This document shows positions 34,831 to 44,038 of a DNA stretch of 64,000 nucleotides, in pieces. Position numbers and translations under genes: made by a program. The notes beneath the pieces were generated by a model. It was given only the letters and a program-made list of their open reading frames with translations, was not told the DNA's origin and did not search any database. This DNA is from Dermabacteraceae bacterium TAE3-ERU5 (GTDB lineage Bacteria; Actinomycetota; Actinomycetes; Actinomycetales; Dermabacteraceae): the NCBI GenBank assembly GCA_019218375.1, contig JAHUUK010000005.1:1-64000 (forward strand). The letters are read 5' to 3'. Within the stretch, counting starts at the first letter, position 1, and every line of letters begins with the position of its first letter.

Positions 34831-35973
34831 TTAGTCCTTTATGGACAGCCAATCGCCGATGTCGGCGCGCACCCGCTGCAGGGAGGCCTGCGCCGCGCCC
34901 AGCACCTCGACCCCGCGCGACTGGGCGGCGGGCGAAATGTGAATCTGCTCCGCGAACGAATGCGCGGAAAGTGCCTGGGAGAGGGTCTTGTGCAGCGCGG
35001 GAGCCAGGGGCGCGAAGTAACCCGAAAGCACCAGCGAATCTATGTCCAACAGGGTGAACGCGCCCGCCAGGGCGGTGCCGATTTCGTGGCCGATCTGGTC
35101 GGTAAGTTCCTGGTTTGCGGAGAGACGCCCCGCGATGGTGTCCAGGCAGGTCGAATCCGGTAGCCCGGCACGCTTACGCAGCGCATGGAAACCGACGTAA
35201 GCCTCCAGGCAGCCCTCCAGGCCGCAGCCGCAGCGCGCACCGCCGGGGACGAGCGGCAGATGCCCCAGTTCGCCCGCCCAGCCGTGCGTGCCGGGCAGGG
35301 GAGTGCCATCAACCACGATCGCGCCACCGATGCCGGTTTCGCCGTGCAGGAAGAGGAATGACTCTCCTGGGCGAGCATCGGCCTCGTGGTGCGCGGCCAG
35401 GTTTGCGTCGTTGGCGAGGAACACGGGGGTTTCGCTCCAGCCCGCGTCGGTCACCAGCTTGCTGAAGGGGACGTCACGCCAGCCGATGTTGGGGCCGGAA
35501 GCGACGCAGGTGCCGTCTCCGCTAATGCGGGCCGGTAGGGAAACGGTGAGCGCGCTAATGCGGGTTCCCTGGGGCAGTCGTTCACGGCAGCTGCGCAGCA
35601 GCTCGGCTAGCTGCAGGGCAGTCTGTTCGGGGGAGCGCAGCGCTACTTCGGTGTGGCGCGCTTCGTCGATCACCGTGCTGCCGTCTAGGCCCAGCCCTAG
35701 CACCCGCAGGTGGTCTGCCGCGACCTCGGCCCCGAGTCCGACCACCTTACTGGAGGCGACCAGGGGAGTCTTGGGGCGGCCGGTACCGGCGCGCACGCTT
35801 TCGCGTTCTTCCACCAGGCCCGCGGCAAGCAACCCTTCTACCAGGGCGGAGACCGTGGGGCGGGTCAGTTTGGTGGCCGTCGCAACGTCGGCACGGGAGG
35901 ATTCCCCCCGTCCAGCGATGATCGATTCGAGCACCGCGAGGGTGTTGATTTCACGTAGCCGTTGCACCCGCAT
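34831..35973 (-). CDS. xylR: ROK-family xylose repressor
   Basis: 380 residues. The N-terminal winged helix (SSRADVATATKLTRPTVSALVEGLLAAGLVEE) is followed by a ROK sugar-binding domain with GETGIGGAIVVDGTPLPG and the zinc motif GELGHLPLVPGGARCGCGLEGCLE (given here as a pattern H-x9-CxCGxxGC). ROK repressors of this type release DNA on binding xylose. It is divergent from xylA with an operator-like inverted repeat between. This supports xylR, although the inducer is inferred. Confidence 0.9.
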   Translation of the reverse strand: MRVQRLREINTLAVLESIIAGRGESSRADVATATKLTRPTVSALVEGLLAAGLVEERESVRAGTGRPKTPLVASSKVVGLGAEVAADHLRVLGLGLDGSTVIDEARHTEVALRSPEQTALQLAELLRSCRERLPQGTRISALTVSLPARISGDGTCVASGPNIGWRDVPFSKLVTDAGWSETPVFLANDANLAAHHEADARPGESFLFLHGETGIGGAIVVDGTPLPGTHGWAGELGHLPLVPGGARCGCGLEGCLEAYVGFHALRKRAGLPDSTCLDTIAGRLSANQELTDQIGHEIGTALAGAFTLLDIDSLVLSGYFAPLAPALHKTLSQALSAHSFAEQIHISPAAQSRGVEVLGAAQASLQRVRADIGDWLSIKD

Positions 35974-36055
35974 GTGTGTATTCCTTTCGCCGTGCCAAAT
36001 AATTTTATCTTGCGCCGGGACGTTTGGGGCTTGCGTAAGGGCAGTAACACAAATA

Positions 36056-36079
36056 CTTTAGTTAATAACCCCAACAAAG
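36056..36079. promoter_or_regulatory. candidate XylR operator
   Basis: CTTTAGTT and AACAAAG form an inverted repeat around TAATAACCCC-type spacer DNA, an AT-rich patch just upstream of the xylA GGAAGGA ribosome site (36081-36087). The position between xylR and xylAB fits control of both. Confidence 0.55.
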
Positions 36080-36095
36080 TGGAAGGAATACCGCA

Positions 36096-37283
36096 ATGAC
36101 GCTCACCCCCACCCCGGAAGATAAGTTCTGCTTCGGCCTCTGGACCGTCGGCTGGAATGCGCAGGACCAGTTCGGTAAAGCCACCCGCCCGAACCTCGAC
36201 CCTATCGAGGAAGTGCGCAAGCTAAAGGAAATTGGTGCCTGGGGCTTCACTTTCCATGACAATGACCTCTTCCCGTTCGGCGATCGCGCGGCCCGTGAGG
36301 AAATGATCGGCAAGCTCAAGGACGCCATCGCGGAGACCGGCCTGGTCTGCGAGATGGTCACCACCAACACCTTCAGCGAACCGATCTTCAAGGACGGCGC
36401 CTTCACCTCCAACGATCGCGGCGTGCGGCGCTACGGCCTGCGCAAGGTGATCGAGAACATCGACCTGGCGGCGGAGCTCGGCGCCAAGACGTTCGTCATG
36501 TGGGGCGGCCGCGAAGGCTCCGAATACGATTGCGCGAAAGACCTCTACGCGGCGCACGAGCGCTACGCGGAAGGCATCGACACCGTGGCGGGCTACATCA
36601 AGTCCAAGGGCTACGACATGCGCATCGCCCTCGAACCGAAACCGAACGAGCCGCGCGGCAACATCTTCCTGCCCACCATCGGACACGCCCTCGCCTTCAT
36701 CGAGAAGCTGGAAAACGGCGACATCGTCGGCCTGAACCCGGAGACCGGCCACGAACAGATGGCCACCCTTAACTACACCCACGGCCTGGCGCAGGCGCTG
36801 TGGGCCGACAAGCTGTTCCACATCGACCTCAACGGTCAGCACGGCCCGATGTACGATCAGGACCTCGTGTTCGGTCACGGCGATCTGATCAGTGCGTTCT
36901 TCACCGTGGACCTGCTGGAGAACGGCTTCCCGTCCCGCCCCGGCGCCTACACCGGCGCCCGCCACTTCGACTACAAGCCCTCGCGCACCGAGCATGAGGA
37001 AGGCCAGTGGGACAGCGCCAAGGCCAACATGGACATGTACCTCATGCTCAAGGAGCGCGCCCTCGCGTTCCGTGCCGACCCCGAGGTGCAGGAGGCCCTG
37101 GCCTACTCCGGCGTTGACGAGCTGGCCAAGCCCACCATCGCGGAGGGCGAGAGCCTGGAGGACGTGCTCGCTGATCGCAGCGCCTACGAAGAGTTCGATG
37201 CCGAAAAGGCCGGCGAGCGTAACTACGGCTTCGTGCGCCTACAGCAGCTGGCCATGCAGCACCTGCTCGGGTTCAAGGCGTAG
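36096..37283 (+). CDS. xylA: xylose isomerase
   Basis: A 395-residue TIM-barrel enzyme converting D-xylose to D-xylulose with two divalent metals. [14 protein letters not shown] carries the catalytic His and Asp. [19 protein letters not shown] and [10 protein letters not shown] supply metal ligands, and LFHIDLNGQ the second site. Length fits the actinobacterial class I enzyme. ATG 36096 has GGAAGGA 8 nt upstream. First gene of xylAB. Confidence 0.97.
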   Translation: MTLTPTPEDKFCFGLWTVGWNAQDQFGKATRPNLDPIEEVRKLKEIGAWGFTFHDNDLFPFGDRAAREEMIGKLKDAIAETGLVCEMVTTNTFSEPIFKDGAFTSNDRGVRRYGLRKVIENIDLAAELGAKTFVMWGGREGSEYDCAKDLYAAHERYAEGIDTVAGYIKSKGYDMRIALEPKPNEPRGNIFLPTIGHALAFIEKLENGDIVGLNPETGHEQMATLNYTHGLAQALWADKLFHIDLNGQHGPMYDQDLVFGHGDLISAFFTVDLLENGFPSRPGAYTGARHFDYKPSRTEHEEGQWDSAKANMDMYLMLKERALAFRADPEVQEALAYSGVDELAKPTIAEGESLEDVLADRSAYEEFDAEKAGERNYGFVRLQQLAMQHLLGFKA

Positions 37284-37285
37284 CC

Positions 37286-38680
37286 ATGAGCCACGTACTC
37301 GGTATCGATTCCTCCACCCAGTCCACCAAGGCGCTGCTGGTAGAGGCCGAAACCGGCCGGGTCGTGGCAGAGCGTCGCGCACCGCACCCGCCGGGCACGG
37401 AGGTTGATCCCCGTGCCTGGCTGGGTGCGGTTGACGCCGCCGCGGGAGAGTTGCTGGAAAAGGCCGACGCGGTAGCGGTCGGAGGCCAGCAGCACGGCAT
37501 GGTTTTGCTCGATGACTCCGGTGAGGTGCTGCGCGATGCGCTGCTCTGGAACGATGTGCGCTCCGCGCCGCAGGCGCGCCAGCTGATCGAGGAGCTGGGC
37601 GGCCCCGCCGAATCGGCCCGCCGCACGGGCAGCGTGCTGGTTGCCTCCATCACCTCCACCAAGCTGCGCTGGGTGGCCGACAACGAGCCTGATGTGGCAA
37701 AGCGGGTGGCGAAAGTGCTGCTGCCGCACGACTACGTTTCCCGGCACCTGTCGGAGGACGGTGCGGCTTTCTTTACCGACCGGGGAGACGCCTCCGGGAC
37801 GGGATACTTCGATCCGCGCAGCGGCACCTGGGACAGGGAACTGCTGGAGATGGCGCTCGGACACGATGCCGAGCTGCCCGAAATTGCCCCGCAGCCGTTT
37901 GCGCGCATGGCGCGCACCCGCAGCGGCGCGATCATCGCGCCCGGCACCGGCGATAACATGGCCGCCGCGCTCGGGCTGGGGCTAGGCCCCGGTGATATCT
38001 CGGTTTCCATCGGCACCTCCGGTGTCTGCGCCATGGTGAGCGACAAGCCCGCCGCCGACGCGAGCGGCATGGTGACCGGATTCGCGGATGCAACGGGCAG
38101 GTTCCTGCCGCTCACCTGCACCATTAACGCCGCAAAAATCCTGGACTTCGGCTGCTCCCTGCTCGGCGTGGACCACGCCGAACTGGCGCGCCTCGCGCTC
38201 GCCAGCGTGCCGGGAGCAAACGGGGTGACGGTGCTGCCCTACTTCGATGGGGAGCGCACCCCGAACCGGCCCGACGCGCGCGCCACCCTGACGGGAGTCT
38301 CAACGGCTACCAGCCGGGAGGACATCGCGCGCGCCCTGGTGGAGGGGCTGCTGCTCTCCCTGGCCGACGGTATCGCCGCGCTCGAGGCCGCCACCGGCGT
38401 GACGGGCAAGCGCGTGGTGCTGATCGGAGGCGGCGCAAAAAGCCCCGCCGTGCGCCAGCTTGCGGCTGATGTCTGGGGCAGGGAAGTATCCGTTGCGCCA
38501 GAGGGCGAATACGTGGCGCTGGGTGCGGCCCGCCAGGCCGCGCAGGCGCTTCACGGGGACGGGCTTCCCGCGTGGCAGGTAGCGGGAGCGGAGACTTTCG
38601 CCCCGTCTCGCAGCGCCGCGCTGGATGAACTGCGGGACGCCTACGCGTCCCTGCGGGAGCGCACCGCAGGCTGGGTTTAA
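37286..38680 (+). CDS. xylB: xylulokinase
   Basis: A 464-residue FGGY kinase phosphorylating D-xylulose to xylulose-5-phosphate. GIDSSTQSTKALLV is the N-terminal phosphate motif, GGQQHGMVLLD the sugar-binding motif and VVLIGGGAKSPAVRQLAADV the second FGGY signature, with the adenosine motif in the C-terminus. It starts 2 nt after the xylA stop, so the two are translated together. Confidence 0.95.
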   Translation: MSHVLGIDSSTQSTKALLVEAETGRVVAERRAPHPPGTEVDPRAWLGAVDAAAGELLEKADAVAVGGQQHGMVLLDDSGEVLRDALLWNDVRSAPQARQLIEELGGPAESARRTGSVLVASITSTKLRWVADNEPDVAKRVAKVLLPHDYVSRHLSEDGAAFFTDRGDASGTGYFDPRSGTWDRELLEMALGHDAELPEIAPQPFARMARTRSGAIIAPGTGDNMAAALGLGLGPGDISVSIGTSGVCAMVSDKPAADASGMVTGFADATGRFLPLTCTINAAKILDFGCSLLGVDHAELARLALASVPGANGVTVLPYFDGERTPNRPDARATLTGVSTATSREDIARALVEGLLLSLADGIAALEAATGVTGKRVVLIGGGAKSPAVRQLAADVWGREVSVAPEGEYVALGAARQAAQALHGDGLPAWQVAGAETFAPSRSAALDELRDAYASLRERTAGWV

Positions 38681-38813
38681 CCCCGGTTTGCGGTGCGGTT
38701 CCCGCCGCTCCGAAGCATGCGAATGTTACGATTTGGCAACAATTCCCCAGGTTATCGCGGTATCCTGGGAAAAAGGGCCTAACTTCCCCAGCCGCTTTAA
38801 GGAGCCGTCAGCA

Positions 38814-40010
38814 ATGCATCAGCAGCAGTGTGCGATCTTTATCGACGCAGGATTCCTGCTGTCTGCTGGCACGATGAAAGTTACCGGATCATCGCTGCGC
38901 TCCAGCGTCAGCGTGGACATCCCGACCCTGATTCGCGGGGTGGCTAGCTGCGCCTCCGAACACATGGGGCACGATCCTTTCCGCATCTACTGGTATGACG
39001 CCTCCCGCGAGGGAGTGATGCGAGAAGAGCATAAGGAGATCGCCCTCCTCGATGACGTCAAGGTGCGGCTCGGCAGGATCGGCTTCAACGGTCAGCAAAA
39101 GGGCGTCGATCTGCGCCTGGGACTGGACCTTGTGGAAGTGGCCCGTAACCGAGTGGCGCGCGTGGCCTACCTGCTTACCGGGGATGACGACCTGGCGGAA
39201 GCGGTAGAGGCCGCGCAGGACCTCGGCATGAAAGTCGTCTTGATCGGCCTCGAAGAGGCACGCCGGGTAACCGGTGTCGCCTCCGTGGCAACCCACCTGG
39301 CGTTGCAGGTGGATCGCATTCTTACCCTGCCTAACGAACTCATTTCCTCCTGCTTTAAGCCGACGCAGCGGCAGGACGATCTGGTGCGGGTGCTGCCGCA
39401 GCGGCGCAGCATCCCCACGATCCGCCCGAGCGATATCGGGGGAGTGGTGGTGATACCGCCGCCGGTCGCGGAAGAAGCGACTCCTTTGGCGCAGGCCCCC
39501 GAGGGGAGCGTTGCGGCGAAGGAAACCGTCGGGACGCAAACCGATGAGGGTGAGGGAGAAGAGCCCGCGGAAGTAGCGACGCAGGACGCCGAGAGCGCCG
39601 CCGAGGGTACTATTTCCCGCCGCCATGACCTGACGGACGATATCGCCGACGAAGCGAAGGCGAAGCTGGCGCAGATAAAGTTGCCGACCCCCGCCGCCCT
39701 GCGGAAACGGCAAAACCATAAGCCTCAGCTTTTCTCCCTGAGTGAGCCGGCATATTCGACCGAGGCGGACCCCGAACTGCTGGAGATAGCGCGCGAAGTG
39801 GCCACGGCGGTCGCGCGTAGCTGGCATGCGGGCGCCTCCGAAACCGACCTGGCTGCGGTGCTTGAGGAACGCCCCTACCTGCCGATTGATATCGATGCGA
39901 CCCTGCTGCGCGACTGCGCTGCGCGTATCGGCACCGACGCCACCGAGCGCCAGTTAATCCGCCGCCACCTGCGGCAGTGTTTCTGGGAGACCATCGACGT
40001 AATACACTGA
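38814..40010 (+). CDS. NYN-domain (LabA/PIN-like) protein
   Basis: 398 residues from ATG 38814 (TTTAAGGAG upstream). Residues 1-165 form an NYN domain: FIDAGFLL carries the first acidic residue, KGVDLRLGLDLVEVA the second and LLTGDDDLAEAVEAA the DD pair; such domains are metal-dependent RNases or RNA-binding relatives. Residues 205-290 are a Glu/Pro-rich linker. The C-terminal ~75 residues (ELLEIAREVATAVARSWHAGASETDL) form a helical domain I do not recognise, perhaps an OST-HTH-like module. It sits between the xyl and sugar-transport genes but looks unrelated to them. Confidence 0.82.
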   Translation: MHQQQCAIFIDAGFLLSAGTMKVTGSSLRSSVSVDIPTLIRGVASCASEHMGHDPFRIYWYDASREGVMREEHKEIALLDDVKVRLGRIGFNGQQKGVDLRLGLDLVEVARNRVARVAYLLTGDDDLAEAVEAAQDLGMKVVLIGLEEARRVTGVASVATHLALQVDRILTLPNELISSCFKPTQRQDDLVRVLPQRRSIPTIRPSDIGGVVVIPPPVAEEATPLAQAPEGSVAAKETVGTQTDEGEGEEPAEVATQDAESAAEGTISRRHDLTDDIADEAKAKLAQIKLPTPAALRKRQNHKPQLFSLSEPAYSTEADPELLEIAREVATAVARSWHAGASETDLAAVLEERPYLPIDIDATLLRDCAARIGTDATERQLIRRHLRQCFWETIDVIH

Positions 40011-40042
40011 TCACCTGGCTGCAAACAACGGAGGGTGAGCTG

Positions 40043-41065
40043 GTGTCTTCACGTACCCGGCGCGGGCCTTCCATGACGGACGTCGCGCGCCACGCGCGAG
40101 TCTCTGCGCAGACCGTATCGCGTGTTCTTAACGATCCCGAAGCTGTACGCGAAAGCACGCGGGTGCGCGTGCTGGCGGCGATTGAGGAGCTGGGGTATCG
40201 CAGAAACCTGCAGGCCCGTTCCCTGCGCACCGACCGTAGCGACGTGATCGGTGTGGTCACCGCCGCTACCTCGATCTATTCACCCTCGCGCATGCTGCAC
40301 GAAATCGAGTCTGCCGCGCGCCAGGCTGGCCTGGCACTGCAGCTTGCGGTCTTGGATGATGCGACGCGCATTCCCCCCGACGCCGTATTCGCCTCCTTCA
40401 TGGAACGCAACGTGGACGGCGTGATCCTGGTCGGGCCGCGTAACTGGGTGGCTCTCACCGCGCAGGAATTTACTGGCTCTTTTCCCATCGTGAGCACTTC
40501 TTTGGTGGATGTGTACGCGGAAAACCGGCTGCGCATGGTGTGCACCGATAACGAACTGGGGGCGCGCCTGGCGGTACGCCACCTGATCGGGCTGGGGCAT
40601 CGTTTAATCGACCATGTGACGGGTCCGCGCGAGTTTTACGACGCGGTGGATAGGATGCGCGGCTGGCGCAAGGAACTGTTCGTGAACGGACTGTTGGAGG
40701 GGCGCCTCTTTCACGGAGAGTTCGATGCCCGCTCCGGCTACGAGATAGGGCGGCGCATGATCGCCTCGGGGCGCTTACCCGACGCGGTATTTTGCGCGAA
40801 TGACCAGATGGCGCTCGGCCTGTGCCGCGCTCTGCACGAAGCCGGGATATCCGTTCCCGGCGAGGTGTCGGTAGTCGGGTTCGACAACATCGACGGTTCC
40901 GAATACACGGTGCCGTCCCTGACCACCGTAGAGCAGCCGTATCGTCAGATAGGCGAGGGTGCCGTGGCGGCTCTGCGCGCGGCGTTGCTGGGGCGGGAAA
41001 GTGCCCCCCGATTGGTGCAGCCGCGCCTGGTTGTCAGGGAGAGCACCGGCCCCCGATTCGCTTAG
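40043..41065 (+). CDS. LacI-family transcriptional regulator of the sugar transporter
   Basis: 340 residues. The N-terminal HTH is MTDVARHARVSAQTVSRVLN, the hinge region includes YRRNLQARSLRT, and a periplasmic-binding-like sensor domain has FCANDQMALGL and VSVVGFDNIDGSEYTVPSLTTV. GTG 40043 with GGAGGGTGAG upstream is chosen; ATG 40073 would cut into the DNA-binding domain start. It precedes the ABC sugar transporter, and operators with the LacI-type AACGTT or AACG centre lie in the gap. Confidence 0.9.
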   Translation: MSSRTRRGPSMTDVARHARVSAQTVSRVLNDPEAVRESTRVRVLAAIEELGYRRNLQARSLRTDRSDVIGVVTAATSIYSPSRMLHEIESAARQAGLALQLAVLDDATRIPPDAVFASFMERNVDGVILVGPRNWVALTAQEFTGSFPIVSTSLVDVYAENRLRMVCTDNELGARLAVRHLIGLGHRLIDHVTGPREFYDAVDRMRGWRKELFVNGLLEGRLFHGEFDARSGYEIGRRMIASGRLPDAVFCANDQMALGLCRALHEAGISVPGEVSVVGFDNIDGSEYTVPSLTTVEQPYRQIGEGAVAALRAALLGRESAPRLVQPRLVVRESTGPRFA

Positions 41066-41072
41066 GTCACTT

Positions 41073-41088
41073 TTTGATAACGATCAAA
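41073..41088. promoter_or_regulatory. candidate LacI-family operator 1 (6-4-6 repeat)
   Basis: TTTGATAACGATCAAA is a perfect 6-bp inverted repeat with a 4-bp centre, 8 nt after the LacI-gene stop and 19 nt upstream of the -35 of the transporter promoter. Confidence 0.6.
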
Positions 41089-41106
41089 CGGGGATTTTGC
41101 AAAACT

Positions 41107-41137
41107 TTGACAGACCCGATTGATAACGTTAACAATC
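41107..41137 (+). promoter_or_regulatory. transporter promoter with overlapping LacI-family operator
   Basis: TTGACA (41107-41112), a 17-bp spacer and TAACAA (41130-41135) form a promoter. GATTGATAACGTTAACAATC (41118-41137) is a 20-bp palindrome with one mismatch pair, centred on AACGTT as in LacI/GalR sites. It overlaps the -10, so binding would repress transcription. Confidence 0.75.
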
Positions 41138-41257
41138 TAGGTAACGGAACGAACCCACCATCGGCGGTGGAGGCGTAACGAACACGAAAAAGGTTACTGC
41201 TACACCAGGTAGCAGGGGTGAGCGATGGTCGCTCACCAAGATCTCGAGGAGGAGACC

Positions 41258-42400
41258 GTGACCCTTTCCCGCAGAAACGTGCTTTTTGGAGCCTCTGCAG
41301 TTGTAGCCGCATCCACCCTGGCGGCCTGCTCCGGCGGTGGTGCCGGTAGCGGTGCAAACGGTGCCGCAGGTGGCGGTTCCGGTGAAACCAAGCGCATTGG
41401 CGTTGCCATGCCGACCAAGTCTTCCGAGCGCTGGATCGCTGACGGTGAGAACCTCAAGAAGCAGCTCGAAGCCAAGGGCTACACCGTTGACCTGCAGTAC
41501 GCAGAGGACGACATCCCCACCCAGGTGAACCAGATCGACAACATGATCACTCAGGGCGCCAACGTCCTCGTGATCGCTGCCATCGACGGCACCGCGCTGA
41601 GCAGCCAGCTGGAAAAGGCCGCTCAGAACAAGATTCCGGTCATTTCCTACGACCGTCTGATTCGCGACTCCGAGAACGTCGACTACTACACCAGCTTCGA
41701 CAACCAGGAAGTCGGCCGTCAGCAGGGACGCTCCCTCCTCATGGGCCTCGGCTACATCGACAAGGACGGCAAGGACCTCGGCAAGACCGAGCCCTCCAAC
41801 ATCGAGCTGTTCGCGGGCAGCCCGGACGACAACAACGCCACCTTCTTCTTCAACGGTGCGATGGAAGTCCTCAAGCCGTACATGGACAAGGGCACCCTCA
41901 AGGTGAAGTCCGGCCAGACCGACTTCAAGCAGGCCGCTACCCTCCGCTGGGACCCCGCCACCGCGCAGGCCCGCATGGAGAACCTGATCACCGGCAACTA
42001 CAGCGGTGGCGACACCGTGCAGGGCGTGCTTTCCCCCTACGACGGCATCTCGATCGGCATCATCGGCGCTGCAAAGTCCGCGGGCTACGGCTCCGCAGGC
42101 CGCCCGCTGCCGGTAGTCACCGGCCAGGACGCCGAGCTCGCCTCCACCAAGTCGATCCTCGCTGGCGAGCAGTACGCCACCATCTTCAAGGACACCCGTA
42201 ACCTGGCCGAGGTTACCGTGGGCATGGTTGACGCGATCGCACAGGGCAAGGAGCCCGAGGTCAACGACACCAAGTCCTACGACAACGGCAAGAAGGTTGT
42301 CCCCTCGAACCTGCTCAAGTCGCAGATCGTAACCAAGGACAACGTCAAGGAAGCCCTCGTTGACACCGGCTACTACAAGGCCGACCAGCTGGGTCTCTGA
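41258..42400 (+). CDS. chvE: sugar ABC transporter substrate-binding lipoprotein (ChvE-like)
   Basis: 380 residues. GTG 41258 follows a strong GAGGAGGAG site. The signal contains twin-Arg-like SRRNVLF and the lipobox LAAC24, then a Gly/Ser linker. The type I binding protein has [10 protein letters not shown]-like start, [19 protein letters not shown] and VISYDRLI, as in ChvE/XylF-type monosaccharide receptors. It delivers a pentose or aldose to the permease encoded downstream. The neighbouring xyl and ara genes suggest xylose or arabinose, but ligand identity is inferred. Confidence 0.92.
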   Translation: MTLSRRNVLFGASAVVAASTLAACSGGGAGSGANGAAGGGSGETKRIGVAMPTKSSERWIADGENLKKQLEAKGYTVDLQYAEDDIPTQVNQIDNMITQGANVLVIAAIDGTALSSQLEKAAQNKIPVISYDRLIRDSENVDYYTSFDNQEVGRQQGRSLLMGLGYIDKDGKDLGKTEPSNIELFAGSPDDNNATFFFNGAMEVLKPYMDKGTLKVKSGQTDFKQAATLRWDPATAQARMENLITGNYSGGDTVQGVLSPYDGISIGIIGAAKSAGYGSAGRPLPVVTGQDAELASTKSILAGEQYATIFKDTRNLAEVTVGMVDAIAQGKEPEVNDTKSYDNGKKVVPSNLLKSQIVTKDNVKEALVDTGYYKADQLGL

Positions 42401-42412
42401 CCAACCCTGATC

Positions 42413-42454
42413 GACGGCGGCGGGAGGGGCCGCACGGCTCGCCCCGCCGCCGTC
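42413..42454 (+). terminator. intercistronic hairpin (attenuating)
   Basis: GACGGCGGCGGG (42413-42424) pairs with CCCGCCGCCGTC (42443-42454), 12 bp, between the binding-protein and ATPase genes. With no T-run it probably stabilises the upstream mRNA or reduces read-through, giving an excess of receptor over permease. Confidence 0.7.
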
Positions 42455-42499
42455 TATCGCGCAGTCCTATATCCGTAAGCACCCAAAGCCAGGACGAAC

Positions 42500-44038
42500 A
42501 TGAGTAACGCCATTTTGGAGATGCAGGGGATCGTTAAGACCTTCCCCGGTGTCCGCGCACTCGACGATGTCAACCTTGTGGTGGAACGCGGCGAGATCCA
42601 TGCCATTTGTGGGGAAAACGGGGCCGGTAAATCGACCCTGATGAAGGTCCTCTCCGGTGTGTACCCGCACGGTACCTACGAAGGCAACATCCTCTTCGAA
42701 AACAAGCCCGTCAAGTTCCAGGACATTAAGGCGTCCGAAGAAAAGGGCATCGTAATCATCCACCAGGAGCTGGCACTCAGCCCCTACCTTTCGATCGCCG
42801 AAAACATCTTCCTCGGTAACGAAATCAAAAAGCACGGTCTGATCGACTGGCACAAGACGAACGCGGAGGCAGAAAAGCTGCTCGCGCGAGTCGGCCTGAA
42901 CGAGAACGTGCGCACCCCCGTCTCCGAAATCGGCGTCGGCAAGCAGCAGCTGGTAGAGATCGCGAAAGCTCTCTCCAAGCAGGTAAAACTACTCATTCTG
43001 GACGAGCCTACGGCCGCCCTCAACGATGACGACTCCGAGCACCTGCTCAACCTGATGCGTCACCTCAAGGGGCAGGGCATCACCTCGATCATCATTTCGC
43101 ACAAGCTGAATGAGATCGCGGAGATCGCCGACTCCACCACCGTTATCCGTGACGGTAAGACCATCGAAACGCTGGACATGCATGCCGACCAGGTCACCGA
43201 GGCCCGGATCATTAAGGGCATGGTGGGCCGCGACATGGAGTCTCGCTTCCCGGAGCACACCTCCAACATCGGTGAGGAAAACTTCCGCATCGAAAACTGG
43301 ACCGTGCACCACCCGCTCGACGTGCACCGCAAGGTCGTGGACAACGCCTCCCTATCCCTGCGCAAGGGGGAGATCGTCGGCATTGCAGGCCTGATGGGTG
43401 CCGGACGCACCGAACTCGCCATGAGCGTTTTCGGCCATGCCTGGGGCACCAACATCTCCGGCAAGCTGATCAAGGACGGCAAGGAAATCAAGGCACACAC
43501 CGTGCCCCAGGCCATCGAACACGGCCTGGCCTACGCCACCGAGGATCGCAAGCACTACGGGCTCAACCTGATCCAGGACATCCGCCGCAACATCTCCATC
43601 GCCTCCCTGCCCAAGGTTCTCAAGGGCATCTTCATTAACGAAAATGAGGACAACAAGGTGGCCGAGGGATACCTCAAGAGCATGAACATCAAGGCCCCCA
43701 GCGTTAATTCCGTGGTGGGCCAGCTTTCTGGTGGTAACCAGCAGAAAGTCGTGCTCAGCAAGTGGATGTTCACCGACCCTGACGTGCTGATCCTCGACGA
43801 ACCGACCCGAGGCATCGACGTCGGCGCCAAATACGAGATCTACACGATCATCAACCAGCTCGCAGACGCCGGAAAGTCGGTTCTCGTGATCTCCTCGGAG
43901 CTTCCGGAACTACTCGGCATCTGCGACCGTATCTACACACTTTGCGAAGGCCGGATCACCGGTGAGTTCGACGTGGACGGTGCGTCCCAGGAACTGCTTA
44001 TGCGCCATATGACCATGGAAACAGGGAGTGACGACTAA
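42500..44038 (+). CDS. mmsA: monosaccharide ABC transporter ATPase (MmsA/GguA, two NBDs)
   Basis: A 512-residue tandem ATPase. The first domain has Walker [10 protein letters not shown], the signature region [13 protein letters not shown] and Walker [12 protein letters not shown]. The second has the degenerate P-loop [10 protein letters not shown], the signature [14 protein letters not shown] and [15 protein letters not shown]. This pattern is typical of RbsA/XylG/MmsA sugar importers. It is paired with the permease by a TAATG overlap. Confidence 0.94.
   Translation: MSNAILEMQGIVKTFPGVRALDDVNLVVERGEIHAICGENGAGKSTLMKVLSGVYPHGTYEGNILFENKPVKFQDIKASEEKGIVIIHQELALSPYLSIAENIFLGNEIKKHGLIDWHKTNAEAEKLLARVGLNENVRTPVSEIGVGKQQLVEIAKALSKQVKLLILDEPTAALNDDDSEHLLNLMRHLKGQGITSIIISHKLNEIAEIADSTTVIRDGKTIETLDMHADQVTEARIIKGMVGRDMESRFPEHTSNIGEENFRIENWTVHHPLDVHRKVVDNASLSLRKGEIVGIAGLMGAGRTELAMSVFGHAWGTNISGKLIKDGKEIKAHTVPQAIEHGLAYATEDRKHYGLNLIQDIRRNISIASLPKVLKGIFINENEDNKVAEGYLKSMNIKAPSVNSVVGQLSGGNQQKVVLSKWMFTDPDVLILDEPTRGIDVGAKYEIYTIINQLADAGKSVLVISSELPELLGICDRIYTLCEGRITGEFDVDGASQELLMRHMTMETGSDD

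Noticed and set aside
36018-36030. GACGTTTGGGGCT before xylA as a fourth repeat unit
   Set aside because: Only part of the unit matches (no TGCACT), with no partner arm at 33 bp; taken as chance.
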